A stretch of 64,000 nt of DNA from Microthyrium microscopicum (lineage: Eukaryota; Ascomycota; Dothideomycetes; Microthyriales; Microthyriaceae): contig MU004236.1 of the NCBI GenBank assembly GCA_010405405.1, positions 1,432,070-1,496,069 of the forward strand, written 5' to 3'. A program made the translations under genes and the position numbers. Positions within the stretch are counted from its first letter, which is position 1. Each line of letters begins with the position of its first letter. Of this stretch, positions 40,409 to 52,543 are shown in pieces. The notes beneath the pieces were generated by a model. The model ran no database searches, was not told the origin of the DNA, and saw only the letters and a program-made list of their open reading frames with translations.

Positions 40409-43335
40409 ATCGTCACTATCTTCTGTATAGTCCTCGGGGCCTGTATATCTCTCGTCTCCTTCCTCTTCCGGCGGCGGCTTGGGTAAATGGTTGTAGGCGC
40501 CTTCGATTGTTGCCTTGTTGGTACTGCTAAGGGCTTGTCCGGTTGACTTTGAAGAGGCGCGTGCCTCTTTTGACGAATCTATCGTTGTAGAGTGCTCGGG
40601 TGATGCGAGTTCAAGCCTTGGTGGGTGGTCAGTGAGAAATGCTTTTGGTGGTATTTGAATTAGTTGAGAAATATCATAGGAAAAGGTAGTCTAGCAAAGA
40701 TTTGGTGGAAAGCGCGCTTTGATGATTTCTCGTAGAAGGAGGGGCAATGAGGTCACTGCAAAGAGGTTGAGAAAACGGAAGGAAGCGATGAGCGTTGGGC
40801 CACAAGTTTCTCTAGACGTGCTCCGATGACGCCGAAGCAATGGTTGTAGCTTGAAGTTGCAAAGGAGGTGCAATCGACTTACCAAATAAGGCAGGCAAAG
40901 GCCTTTATTCTGGAAGAATGCAGTAGCAAAGGCTAAGTAGCAGCGGATAGGATCCCGAAAAGTTTTGGTGGGTCGAGAGGCTGAGATGATGGATGTTAAA
41001 GTATACTTTTATGCGCTTAGACTAGTAAGCAATGCAACTTTGTGCAACATTAACCAACCTACTGGCGCATGACCTATTGAACAATAATAGATGAGTGCTA
41101 GGATTGTGATTAGGGGGTAAGAGACGGTACAGGAGTATAGTGTGGGTAAAAGGAAAGACAAGTAGGTCTCACGAGCAAGGACTTCGGTTAGACCGGGGAA
41201 GCTCAAGCTCTCATCAAAATGTCGATGAAGTTACGTCTTCAGGCACGGATAGTTCATTCTTCATCCCTACTACTAGTCTACTACTAGTAATACTACATAA
41301 CCTGTTACCTACATAGATAGCACACGCCCTGGGTACTAGGACTCCAGATTCTGCTGATGTATTGGCTCCGGTATATTGGTCTGGAGTGTTCATTGATCGT
41401 GAAGAGCAACAAGGCTGAGAATTTGAAGTGTGGTATGGCGTAAGGGTCCTTAGGAAACCGCAATGATAGACAGATCAGCGAGACAGATGTAGGTACGTGG
41501 GTTCGGAGAGAAATCCGACAGTGCAGGATTGGTCAGTATACGAACGCGGTGGCATTGGTTGGACTACTCGTTGAAGATTTCCCAGTTGGGTGCTGCGTGG
41601 CTGCGTTTCATTCCGACTTCTCATCGTGCTGCGGGATTAGCTTCTGCGAATTTGTACCTTCGGATAGATTAGTTGGTAGTTTTCTTTTTGTTTGTGCAGT
41701 ATTAGGTACTAGTACTAGCTGTCGTTAGCTGTGGACCCTGTGGGCGTCTTGAGGTCTCCACCTTACTCCATCCATTGTTATATCAAAATTATGCCGCAAG
41801 ATTCTACTGTGCTATTGTACTTCGAAGCGCTTGAGATTGGCCCCTTACTTTCCCATATTGATAAACTTCCCCAATGAAACATTGATTAGATATATGAATA
41901 CTTATCAAAAACCTTGTGATCATCAGAATGGAACAGATATACGAGATCTAAATTTTTCTGCAGTGTGAAGACTCCGCGATATTAGCGCCACTGACGTTGG
42001 AATAGCGTGCCAAACATGCACTGGGAGTCCCAGGGAGCCGGTTGCAGCACACATGTTTCGCTGATCTCCTACACATGCTTATTGGTGTTTCTGGGGAACA
42101 ATTCTGCAGGTTGGGTATCCCTAAGCGATGTCGCCCTGTCGCTACTGGACTGCAGCATCCGACGCCTGCGAAAACCACCCTGACATGATGCATTTTGATG
42201 TCATGGTGGGGCCAGATGGAAGAGTCTCTGTCAGATTGATAAAGATATGAGCAGCGAGCAGATGGTAAGAACTTGCTACCAGTACAAGTATTTACTATCA
42301 AAGAGTAAATGATATAGCTCTAGCAATTAGCTTAATCTGCCCCTCAACCCAAGGTACAAGTAATTTTAGCTATAATTTGGACGGATTCAACCACATGTCG
42401 TTAAAGGATTATAATGCCGTGCGTTGGTGACAAGCGCAGTCAAAAGGGACTCAACAACCTCAAATCGTCATTTCACTAAAGATTTAATGGTGGGATGCGA
42501 TCCAGAGATCCATGCAGCCGCAATTGTAATCATACGACATGTCTTTATAGCGGTGAAACTCACAGTGTTCTGGGCCCAAGTTCGACCAGAAGATCAACAC
42601 TTTTACACCTCTTTTGAATGCAGAGATTGCCCTCTTTGGCCAGCCGTCAACCACAAAAGTGCGCGCCAAGATCTGTAGACGACTGGCATTCTTCTTGTGG
42701 GGAAAGATCGTCGGTTTATGTCTTGAAGTTTGTCATCATTGGCTTGTTAGAAGGCAGTCCACATGGTTTTTCAGCTGGGAGTGTCGCGCGGATGCGGTTC
42801 CACGTGGAATATTTACCCTTTTCGCTGACATAGCTACGATTGGTAGGGAGTCTTGTTATCCCGGACATCTCGCAGTTATTGTTGCAGGGCATGGGCCGGC
42901 TCTGTTAATCTTTGGGGAAGAGTGCGCAGGACGGTAAGCGAGTACCGAACCTTATGTGATTTAATGCTTCGTCTAGTCCTGTTACAACTCGGTGTTTACT
43001 CCGGCGCATAGTGGTTGTCGATGGAGCTAAGCTAAACAGATGAAAGAAATGGCCATTAGTCGTCGGAATTAGTTCCGACGTGAACTGGGTTACAAGTCGC
43101 AGAGCCTCATTCCGTGCTTGTGGAGCTGGTTGCTGGCGTGTCCAATATAAAGTGGAAGTATGAACGAGCTGTTCACTTGATTGCGGTACTATCCAACATC
43201 TATAGGTTATTAGTTCATTGCTTTTCTGCTGCGCTCGCTAGTTTTCTGCTTTGCCCGCTTGAGATCTATAGCTAGTATTATATACACTACGCTCAAACAC
43301 TGATTCGCACATCTACCAAACCAAAACAGCGTCGC
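40409..43335. other. long intergenic stretch (2.9 kb)
   Basis: Contains the YPD1 5' region (with a probable untranslated intron ending near 40753) and the 3' flank of the aminotransferase. No credible protein gene: the longest frames (117 and 107 codons) have no family resemblance. A perfect 8 bp palindrome CGTCGGAA-TTAG-TTCCGACG lies at 43061-43080. Confidence 0.5.
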
Positions 43336-44870
43336 TTAACCGGTGATCTTGTAAATTGCCTCTGCAAGTCGCTTGACGTTGCCAGATGTGATACCAGCAA
43401 CCGAAATACGACCGTCTTTAGTAGCGTAGACGGAGTGTTCCGTTGCGAGTTTATCCATCTGAGCAGCATCCAAGCCAGTGTAGGCAAACATGCCAATCTG
43501 ACTGGTGATGTGGCTCCAGTCCTTCTTGCTGCCAAGCTTTTCGAGATTCTCCTTTAGCAGGGCGCGCATGGTGATGATTCGGTCGGCCATTCCCTTTACC
43601 TCTCCAAGCCACTGCTTGTTGAGGGCGGGATCGTTGAGCACAGCAGATGCAATCCGTGCACCATGGATAGGTGGGTTGGAATACATTGGACGAACGAGAA
43701 TCTTGATCTGCGAATCAACTCGCTTCTTCTCTTCGACGGACTCGCAGACGATGGAGAAGGCTCCACAGCGCTCGCCGTACAGACCCTGTTGAGTTAGCTA
43801 GAACTCGATCGAGTTAAAGGCCGATACGAACCATGTTCTTAGCGAACGATTGAGCCAGGCAGGGGTTGTGGCCTTCCTTAATGAAATGTCGCAAAGCAAA
43901 TGCATCGTAATCGGTATCACCACTTGCAAAACCTTGGTAGGCCATATCGAAAAAGGCGTAGTGACCACCCTCTTTCATAGCATCGCTGATCTGCACCCAT
44001 TGATCTTGGGTAGGATCAACACCAGTTGGATTATGAGCACAAGCATGGAGGAGTACAATACTTCCCTTTGGCATCGCCTTGATATCCTTGAGCATGCCAT
44101 TGATATCGAGTCCAATGGTCTTCTTGTCATAATAGCTGTATTTCTCGACCTTGAGACCAGAATCTTTGAAAACGGCAGCATGATTTGCCCAGCTTGGATT
44201 TGGAATGTAGATGGTCTTTGAACCAGGGAAGAAGCGTTCGAGGAAAACACCACCAATACGAAGGGCACCAGTTCCAGAGATGGACTGTGTGATAGCGATG
44301 CGGTCGTCTTTGATGGCAGACGAGTCGGCACCATAGGCTAGAACTGCTGCAGCTTTGGTGAAAGCTGGAACACCAGTGATTCCTGCATATTCCTTGTCGG
44401 CACCACCCTCGATGATCTTCTTCTCTGCGGCCTTGACGGATGGAAGAACGTATGGCTTTCCCTTGTCATCGCGGTATGCGCCAACACCTGATTGTATCTT
44501 AATATCGATGGACTAGTATGCGACAGGGAGGTTTACGAACCAAGGTTGATTTTTTCGCCGTTGGAGTCGGCTTTGAAAGCTTCGGTGATACCTATAATAT
44601 ACCAATTAGCACGTGTCAGGGAGTACAATTTTGGGCATCTTACCAAGAATGGCCTATTGATAGCACAGAACGTGAACAAATGATCAATTGAGCTGTAGAC
44701 TATATTACTTACATCCTACTGACTTGTTAGACACTGAATCTTAGCTGGCAAAGACAACATACTGGGGGACCTTGAGGGACATTTGCCCATGTGGAAGCAG
44801 CTCTCAAAGCACCAGCAGAGCGCAAGGGACGGGCCGCTATATGGCGGAGAAGGGAGCGTGATGCAAGCAT
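43336..44870 (-). CDS. AAT1: aspartate aminotransferase, mitochondrial
   Basis: Six exons, 44763-44870, 44713-44715, 44644-44653, 44541-44591, 43832-44487 and 43336-43785, giving 425 residues. It interconverts aspartate/2-oxoglutarate and oxaloacetate/glutamate with PLP. The first exon is a mitochondrial presequence ([20 protein letters not shown]) ending [11 protein letters not shown]. The next residues DAILG are encoded by a 3-nt exon (GAT) and a 10-nt exon, each with good GTAAG donors and YAG acceptors. Family blocks include [48 protein letters not shown], the PLP lysine in [18 protein letters not shown], and NPPIHGARI with the substrate-binding Arg segment. With these exons the total is exactly in frame. 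Localisation is inferred from the presequence. Confidence 0.96.
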
Positions 44871-45341
44871 AGTGGATCTTGCGGTTGTTGATCAGGCGGA
44901 AGAAGGTTACCGACGAAGAAGAGGATCAGATGTTTGATTATAGAGGAGAGAAAAAAGGACAGTTTGCGCTATATTTGAGCAGCGAGCTAAGGTACTAGAT
45001 AAACCTGGAGTAGAATCTGGAGGTTTTTTTCGGAACCGCAATGGCCAATGCACCTTGACAAACGTCCTAAAGCCCGGTTTAATACAGCAATGTCATTTTC
45101 TACTTCTTGTTCTAATTTCGCAAGAACATTTGATTCTTAAGCTATTGTCAAGATCTTAACTTTTTTAAAATGATGCAGAGAAAAAGTATGTAAGCGTGCC
45201 TCACGATTTCGCCCGCAAGGCCATCCATGGATCTCGTGTAAACGCGCGGACCGCGCATATAAATCTCCAAATCTTTAATTCCTGTCATCTCGCCTCCATT
45301 TCCCCTAAACCATACAACTATTTCTGCGCGTCCGCATTGCC
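44871..45341. other. divergent promoter region
   Basis: About 470 bases between the aminotransferase (-) and GEP3 (+) start codons. A TATA-like ATATAAAT occurs at 45257-45264, about 80 bp upstream of GEP3. Nothing else recognised. Confidence 0.5.
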
Positions 45342-47447
45342 ATGAAAACTGACCTCTTCAGGGCCTTGACGCTTGCTAGACGGGAAGTCCTGCCTTTCGG
45401 ACCCTCATATCATACGGCGTTTCGATTTCGATTATTGCCTGCAGCTCGAGTTTCCTCTCCTTTCTCCACTCTATCACCATGGCGCAATCAGGTACATACA
45501 TCGAGTCCTATAATACCTGATCTCGACAATGCAACGGCTCTACCAGTAAAGTCTCCCAAACACAAAGAGCTGCCGGTCAATTGTCCAGGATGTGGCGCAT
45601 ACACTCAAGCAGAACAGAAAGATGAAGCTGGATTTTACAGCCTCACGCGAGGTGCAGTACAACTGTACAGGACCCAGGACTTTGAGGAGGCTGTCTACCA
45701 GAAAGCTTTGAGCAATCTGTCTCCAGAGGCGGCGAAAGCCGTCGGAATTGACAATGCTCTGGCAGATCAAGCACTTCCTCCGTCACCGAAAACCGCCATT
45801 CAGCCTCCCTATTGCGACCGATGCCACAATCTGGTAAATCACAGTATAGGCGAGCCAATCGTCCATCCGCCCGTAAAAGCAATCGAAGAAACTATATCCG
45901 AATCGCCGCATAAGTCAAATCACATCTGGCACGTTATCGATGCTGCCGACTTTCCTCAATCCCTCATCCTCAACATCGACAAACGAATCGCACATGCACA
46001 TCTCAGAACACGTAATCGGCGCTCCAAAGACAAGAAATTTGTAAAAGGTGGTCTGGTGGATATGAATTTCATCATTACACGCTCAGATCTGCTTGCACCC
46101 AAGAAAGAGCAGGTTGACCGGCTGGTTCCGAAGCTGAGAGAAATACTCCGAGAAAAGCTAGGCTTGTCGGGGAGAAACGTGCGAATGGGTAACCTCCATG
46201 TTGTCAGCGCAGAACGAGGTTGGTGGACAAAAGACGTCAAGGAACAGATTGCATTGTCAAATGGCGCGAATTGGCTCGTGGGAAGAGTTAATGTGGGAAA
46301 GAGCAAGCTTTTTGAGAGTATATTCCCCAAAGGCACCAATCGCGAGGTCAATCAAAGCAAACGACAAAAGGAAATATTGTTAGACTCTCCTGTCGATGAT
46401 GAGGAACTGCTCAATGCAGCGGTGGCACAGAACGGGCCAAGAACACATCAGAAGCACCCCGCCGAGTTTGCTGATGCAGAAGGTGAACAAGAACCTGAAG
46501 AGGGACAGTCCGCAGACGAAGCCGATTCTCAGCCTCACTTGGGCAAAAGGTTTTCTCTTTTACCTCCAGCCCAAGTGGCCGCACAATATCCGATGATGCC
46601 CATTATATCAGGGCTACCAGGTACCACTGCTTCGCCTATCCGAGTACCATTTCGAGATGGCAGAGGCGAGCTCATTGACCTTCCTGGGGTCCAAAGGCCA
46701 TCGCTCGAGCTATATGTTCACCCAAATGAGCAATCAAAGCTGATAATGACAAGCCGAGTCACACCGGAACGTATTGTGATGAAGCCAGGCACATCAGTTC
46801 TCTTAGGAGGCTTAATTCGTATCAAGCCAATCTCGCCTGACACTATAATTATGGCTCATTCTTTCACACCACTCCCACCACATAAAACTTCAAACGAAAA
46901 GGCTGAGCAAATTCACAATGGTCAACTCCATGCCAACATCAAATCAATGGCACTCCGCAGCGAGCTCAGCAAAATGGCTTCTGCAGGCATATACAAGCTT
47001 AACACCGATGTGACGCGATCCTACACGGGAGCGCTCACTCGGCGCGATGGCGTCGGCCTGAAACCCGAACGACTACCATTTGTGATGTATGGCACAGATA
47101 TTCTGATCGAAGGTGTTGGCTGGGTAGAACTACTGGCCCAAGTTCGCAAACCCAAAAATACAGCAGTGCGACGACAGCTCATCCCAGCGAGCCAGGAGAT
47201 GCTGGACCTTGAGATGACTGCAAGCGATACGCCTCCGGAAGAAATAGTGGCGCCTACCACATCTCCGTTCCCTGAGGTCGAAGTTTTCAGTCCTGAGGGC
47301 AAGTATATTGCACAAAGGACATCACTTTGTGCCTTTGCTTTGGGAGGACCACTGCAGAAGAAGGTTGCAGCTAGACCGCGGCGAAGTATGAAGAGTGTCA
47401 AGAGTCAACGGAGACCACAAGAGAAATTCAAGCCTATCCGGAGGTAA
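45342..47447 (+). CDS. GEP3: mitochondrial circularly permuted GTPase Gep3
   Basis: Single exon, 701 residues. YqeH-type GTPase of the mitochondrial matrix, known in yeast as genetic interactor of prohibitins 3 (Gep3/Mtg3) and linked to small mitoribosomal subunit assembly. The first 50 residues are an Arg/Ser/Pro-rich targeting peptide. A split zinc site follows: CPGCGAY near residue 81 and CDRCHNL near 158. The G motifs appear in permuted order: ITRSDLL (G4) near 246, VVSAERGW (G5) near 287, GRVNVGKSKLF (G1 P-loop) near 313, and IDLPGVQR (G3) near 446. A long acidic insertion (EGEQEPEEGQSADEAD) sits between G1 and G3. The C terminus is very basic. Length is more than the yeast protein (556), mainly from the insertion and tail. 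Confidence 0.94.
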   Translation: MKTDLFRALTLARREVLPFGPSYHTAFRFRLLPAARVSSPFSTLSPWRNQVHTSSPIIPDLDNATALPVKSPKHKELPVNCPGCGAYTQAEQKDEAGFYSLTRGAVQLYRTQDFEEAVYQKALSNLSPEAAKAVGIDNALADQALPPSPKTAIQPPYCDRCHNLVNHSIGEPIVHPPVKAIEETISESPHKSNHIWHVIDAADFPQSLILNIDKRIAHAHLRTRNRRSKDKKFVKGGLVDMNFIITRSDLLAPKKEQVDRLVPKLREILREKLGLSGRNVRMGNLHVVSAERGWWTKDVKEQIALSNGANWLVGRVNVGKSKLFESIFPKGTNREVNQSKRQKEILLDSPVDDEELLNAAVAQNGPRTHQKHPAEFADAEGEQEPEEGQSADEADSQPHLGKRFSLLPPAQVAAQYPMMPIISGLPGTTASPIRVPFRDGRGELIDLPGVQRPSLELYVHPNEQSKLIMTSRVTPERIVMKPGTSVLLGGLIRIKPISPDTIIMAHSFTPLPPHKTSNEKAEQIHNGQLHANIKSMALRSELSKMASAGIYKLNTDVTRSYTGALTRRDGVGLKPERLPFVMYGTDILIEGVGWVELLAQVRKPKNTAVRRQLIPASQEMLDLEMTASDTPPEEIVAPTTSPFPEVEVFSPEGKYIAQRTSLCAFALGGPLQKKVAARPRRSMKSVKSQRRPQEKFKPIRR

Positions 47448-48533
47448 CGAGTAGCACTGGATGGTGACTCGACGCTCTTGGAAAATGTTCGCATTCAATG
47501 ATACCCCACTTTTGGAAATATTTTGGTTGATCAGCGATGTAGAAATACTTAGTCACTTCTCGAGATACTGGAGCGACTGTACCAATACGACTGTTGTACC
47601 AATATGACTACAATCCTGATTTGTTAAGCAACTGAAATCGCTACCATCTAAGGGTGTCTACAGACTACTGTTTGCTCGTTTTCATCCCTCATTGCTCAAG
47701 GTGTATTACTCTCAATACAACTACCACAAACAGGTTGCGTGACAATGGGACCGAAATTGAAGTTATCGACATATATACAACAAGAACATGGAACCGAATC
47801 AGGCTGTTGTGAGCCAAAGCCTCCGCGGACAAGCTACATGGCGAGGCTTCATGGTGATACAAGTGAGTTCATTCTAGCCTTGGAGTAATCTCTAGCTTGT
47901 GTGCTCTCTATACATTTCTGAGCAAGTACCGCTACTAATTATCATTAGAGAAACCAGTAAGGCTCTCTTAAATGTCAAGTGGTCGTTTGTCCTTTTCAGT
48001 ATCCACACTGTTACAAGATATCCGCCATATCCTCTATATATCATGCTTCTCCAAGTACACGTTCAGACTGGATCGAATATAAGCACGACTCAGTCTAATT
48101 TCTCTTGGTACAATGGTACAGCCGGGACCGAGAATCTTCTAATGCAAGTGCAACAAGAAAGATACGATAAGTTTGGTACTGGTGGGATGAATGCGTTAGG
48201 TAAGTATCGAAACCATCCATTGGTCTCTGGGAAGACCACAATGCTCCCAATATTTTGATGCTCCCAACTCTCAAGTCCAGAGCACCTTCCTCGCACGACA
48301 ATCGAAAACGCGTAGCTCTTCACACACTCAGCGCATGCTTGCCAATTCACAGTCTTTGCGATAAAACAAGCAGTTGCGACTTTCATCTATCTTCCCAGCC
48401 CAATCAAACAGTTGCATCTTCGATTCTTCTTACACACTTCGCCCTCCAGTCAACACTTTCCATCTCCTACTACCAGACAACTATCATTCCAATTGCACTC
48501 ACCATCACATACAAACTCCTTCTTTTAGATACA
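47448..48533. other. intergenic
   Basis: About 1.1 kb. The frame of the next gene is open upstream to 48255 without a good start; the ATG at 48534 was preferred. No other gene recognised. Confidence 0.5.
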
Positions 48534-49430
48534 ATGGCCGAAAAGAGCAGCTCGAACCCCTCCTGCCCGTTTCTCAACCCCTTCTGTAAACCACCCACTG
48601 ACCTATGTACCGACTGCGCATTAAATCAAATCATCATCCCACCCGCCAGCCCACGCCCGAAACCTATCTCTGAACCAGTCATTCCCTCGGAAAACCAGAA
48701 TTCCCCGCGTCAGGATCCCTCGCAGACAATTCCTCAACGGCAGGGCCCCTCACGTCTCCCTAATGGCCGCGCTCCACCCTTCCCACCCGGCCTCGACCCC
48801 AACCAACGACGTCCACCTCCCAGTGCACCGCAACCTAGTACACCACCATCCAACGTGCCGCTGTCCAGCGTCCCACAGCATCCACACTGGTCCTATATGC
48901 CTGAAGGGGGTTTCGCAAATCAACTACGCATTATGCAGCGCTCACACGTGTATCGTGTCAGCTCGGGTAGTCTTGCGTACCAAACGCCGGTGGGCATTCC
49001 GCATGGTTTCTGGGTTCAGCGTTTAAAGCATGCGCGGGCGTATTTGCAGTGGGAGAGGCCTGATGTACAATTGCGGGGTCCATGGGGTAGGCCACCGGGA
49101 AACAGTAGTGACGGCAAGAATGCTGGTAGCGAAGAGCAAATAGATCCAGATGACGAGGACGAGAGGTGGGATGGGCGAAGCGATAGTTCCGTTGCGGACG
49201 ATGAGGATTTATTGATGCAGGATTGTTCGTCGGATGAGGGGGTTGACGAGAAGGATAGTCCTGAAACCGAGGAAGATAACTTGGAGACCGACGGAGGAGG
49301 ACAAGGACGGGAGGTGGAGAGCGGTATTGCTACTGGAATGGAGGTTGATCCTGCGGTGGTGGCTCAAACGACGATGGCAGTCATGGATGCTGGCAAAGAC
49401 GGATTGGAAGAGGAGGAAGAGGAGCTATAG
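48534..49430 (+). CDS. Pro-rich protein with acidic C terminus, unknown function
   Basis: Single exon, 298 residues from the ATG in ATACAATGGCC. The same frame is open about 93 codons further upstream, but that part is Ser/Thr/Leu-rich 5' leader-like sequence. The N terminus has four cysteines in two pairs (CPFLNPFC ... CTDC), possibly a small metal site. A proline-rich disordered region follows, then a short conserved-looking core (HPHWSYMPEGGFANQLRIM, VGIPHGFWVQRLKHARAYL). The last 110 residues are strongly acidic (DPDDEDERW, ETEEDNLETDGG, a Glu run at the end). No known domain is recognised. The composition suggests a nuclear or scaffold protein, but this is only a guess. Confidence 0.7.
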   Translation: MAEKSSSNPSCPFLNPFCKPPTDLCTDCALNQIIIPPASPRPKPISEPVIPSENQNSPRQDPSQTIPQRQGPSRLPNGRAPPFPPGLDPNQRRPPPSAPQPSTPPSNVPLSSVPQHPHWSYMPEGGFANQLRIMQRSHVYRVSSGSLAYQTPVGIPHGFWVQRLKHARAYLQWERPDVQLRGPWGRPPGNSSDGKNAGSEEQIDPDDEDERWDGRSDSSVADDEDLLMQDCSSDEGVDEKDSPETEEDNLETDGGGQGREVESGIATGMEVDPAVVAQTTMAVMDAGKDGLEEEEEEL

Positions 49431-49924
49431 GACAACGCGTTTCCGGTTCCTAGACGTCGCCGCAGATAGTGGTCCACCTCTGGATGATCCTGTCGCTACA
49501 AGTGCTGTGCTAGGGTCTGCGTGGTGAAGGAGGTGTTGAGACGCGAGGGCATTCGCTAGGCCATCAATCGCCGACTTCTGTAAAAAGGCCATGAGTGTTG
49601 GAGGAGGAAGAATCGTGGCATAAAAACGTTGGATCCCGCTCATTGTCTGGACGCTTTACCTGCATGACCCAGGGCTAGAGCGATGAATCCCAAATGGCTC
49701 AGTACATGAGAAGACAACCTCTACAGGCGAAGCGAATCCCAAGCTCTTTGCGACACCCATACTCTTTCGATCAATAATTGTTGGTTTAGACAGACGTGGT
49801 CATATAAGATCATGGGTTGTTCACCCGTCTCTGCATATCCAGAGTCTATCTTTCATTTCTCCAGCCAAACAAACCATTAAAGTAGCCACAAGTAATGCAA
49901 TTAATTTTCATTCTTCAAGCATAC
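49431..49924. other. intergenic, convergent 3' ends
   Basis: About 490 bases between two convergent stop codons. A 72-codon reverse frame has no resemblance to anything. Confidence 0.5.
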
Positions 49925-51051
49925 CTACCTAAGTGCTCCCTTCTCTTCTGCCTCCATCGCCTTCGCATCCTTTCCATCCTGCCCACCATTAGAACTCTCC
50001 GCTTGAGCCACGGGCGCTGGCACAGTCAATACCACTGGTGCCGGCGCACTTCTCCCACCAGAATGCAACCGTTGATCCAATGCCTGAAGTGCTAATGCGC
50101 GTCTTCGTCCCGCTTCATCACGTCTTCCACCCCTCGTTGGCAACGCACCACCCTCCGTCCTAGCCATAGCCTGCTCGTTCCCCGCATCGACATGCTCCGC
50201 GCTAAAAGGGCTACACACCCTCAACGCGACCAGCAAATCAAACACTGTCTCGCAGATTTTTGCGACGGGCGTATGTAGCGGTTCTGGGAAAAAATATGCT
50301 AGCGCGAAGGTATCGCTCGCGTCGCCACGATCTACTGGCAAGTCCCCGCCCGTGGCGCTGCTTAGAGATAGAGAAGATTGGTAGTAGCGCAGATATGTCC
50401 AGGACGTGAAGAAGGAGAGCCAGGAGAGAAACATGGCGGTGTCAGTGCCGAGCGCAAGTCCAGCGATGGTGTTGACTAGTAGGAAGGTGGCTGGTAAGTG
50501 TTTTACGCGTATACGGAGGATACGGGCGAGGGAGACTGTGTGTTCGGGGACGAGTTGTTTGAAGGCTACGAGAAGGGCGGATTGGATGGCTATGCCGCCT
50601 GATACGGTCGTAGTCCTGGTTGTATGGTTAGTAGAGCTCAGGGGATCTTCTGTGGTGTTACTTACAGGGCGCGGTTGGATTTGCTGGCTTCATAGAGGAA
50701 GATGTAGGTGGTGAAGCACAGTGTGTTGGGTATTATGCTGATCAAAAAAATGAAGCGACCGAATTCATACAGTCCCCAGGCGCGTTCGAGGTAGCGGCCG
50801 CCAAAGAATAGGGTGAGGCCTGTTCCAATGAGCCCGAGGATGTTTTGCTCGACGAAGGTAGCTGTTACGAGGGTCCATGGGTATTTAAAGGATTGGCCTG
50901 GGACCAGAGAGAGGAGAGGAGAGCCATGGCCGGTTCGCGTGAAGAAAGCGAGGGCCGTTGGGACTGGTTGGAGGATGGAGTTGAGAGAGGTCAAGCCCAG
51001 CAACAAGATCAGCAGGACACGGGTCAAGGGAGGTAGGTTGAATCGCGCCAT
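49925..51051 (-). CDS. TMEM115-like integral membrane protein (DUF1751, rhomboid-like fold)
   Basis: Two exons, 50666-51051 and 49925-50615, giving 358 residues. The N-terminal two thirds hold about six membrane helices: LTRVLLILLLGLTSL, NILGLIGTGLTLFFGG, FIFLISIIPNTLCFTTYIF, GGIAIQSALLVAFKQL, ATFLLVNTIAGLALG and MFLSWLSFFTSWTYLRYY. The family block YPWTLVTATFVEQNILGL with LFFGGRYLERAWG is typical of the eukaryotic DUF1751/TMEM115 group, rhomboid-like pseudoproteases of the Golgi involved in retrograde transport. No Ser/His catalytic dyad of active rhomboids is seen. The cytosolic tail is Arg/Ala-rich and disordered (DEAGRRRALALQALDQR). The 50 nt intron has GTAAGT and CTAAC. Golgi location is by family analogy. 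Confidence 0.88.
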
Positions 51052-52543
51052 AAGTGAGAATCACAGCTGTATAGGAAAGAGGGATTAGGCGAAGAAGACA
51101 TGAATGGAATAGCAGAAGACCAAGGCGGATGGAGATGGTGTTGAAGGCGTGAAGTTGGACCCTTGAGATAATTGGTTGGGGTTGAGGAGCACAGCATAGG
51201 GGCAGGATCACCGGTTCGCGCATTGTTCAACCATATCATCTTGCTTTTTATTTCTATACTCTTTCGCAAATAGAATAAGACGTTGTTACTGTAATATCTG
51301 CTATACCAACTCTGCATAGAGTACAGTTCATGACACCATACAACATTTCATTGCCTTCAGCAGCGATTATCGACAACGATAATATTAACATAAGAGCAAT
51401 ATTGCAATTGCTTCGAGTATGCTCTGCTCCAAAAGAAGAAAAAGAATGAGAATCAATTCGACCATCAATGTATGGAGCTGGACAGATCACCTTGTCACAA
51501 AAGGGCAAAAAACACAGTAATCACCGGCCTGGCTGACTAGACCTGGCCTATTACGACGCCGAGCAATAGCCTTGAAGGGGTATTAAATTTCACAAGTCCC
51601 TAGAATCCAGCAGGAGACATCGTGTAAGTGGTAATATATGAAAGATTCCTAACTTTTGTTCATACTCTAGAGTATCGCTAGAGTACGAATTGTCCAATGC
51701 CGTCAAAACGGCCACGGTTACTCCCGTCTATCGCTAATTGAGGAACAAATTCGGAGCTACATTCTATAAAGACCTTATCGTTTATTCCCAAGTTCCCATT
51801 AAGATCCTTCTCAAATGTCAAATGTCAGGAAACCAAAGGGCAGTAAAATGGGGCGCGCTTAACTCGCTTTTATACACTATTATCCTTGTCGCTGTCACGC
51901 TTACTTATCCTATCATATGTTGCGAAACGAGACTTGACCCGCGCCGCTGCATGGCTACTACCACTGTACCACTGACTCTGGAATCAACCCTTCAACCATT
52001 TCCATTCCCATCCCGTCTTCTCTCCGATCCTCAAACTCATCTCCACACTCTCTTCTGCAACTTGCGTTTTACTCAAATTCACGAGCGCATATCCTTTTAG
52101 CATCTATCCGCATTTTGTTGTAGATACCAGCACTTCGCTGACCTCTAGAGCTTCTCAGTTCCTCCGCTAACAACTCTTGGCTGTACAGCGCCATAGTCTA
52201 CCCCAGGCCTGCCTGTTACCTGTCTGCACACTTGTCCTGCGCCTTATTTCTAATTATTCTGCCATCAATATTCTGCCCTGAACATTCCCCACTGTACACC
52301 ACCAATCCACGCGACAGAGCCCTGCTTGGGCCACAACTCCCTGACCATCGACTTCTATCCGCGCCAAGACTCGACCTTCCATACTGCAACTTCGGATGCA
52401 GTGACTCCAGTTTAGCCTCCAAACCTCAACTGCTCGACCACAAGTCGCAAATCTCTTGTTGCGCATTCATCCAGCGTCGCTGCGCGCCTGCGCATCCACC
52501 CACTTCGGATCCTTCCTATTGTTCTTCCTAGTTTCCTTGCGCC
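51052..52543. other. divergent promoter region with long pyrimidine-rich leader
   Basis: About 1.5 kb between divergent start codons. From 52000 to 52540 the plus strand is C/T-rich, as in a fungal promoter and 5' leader. No other gene was recognised. Confidence 0.5.
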
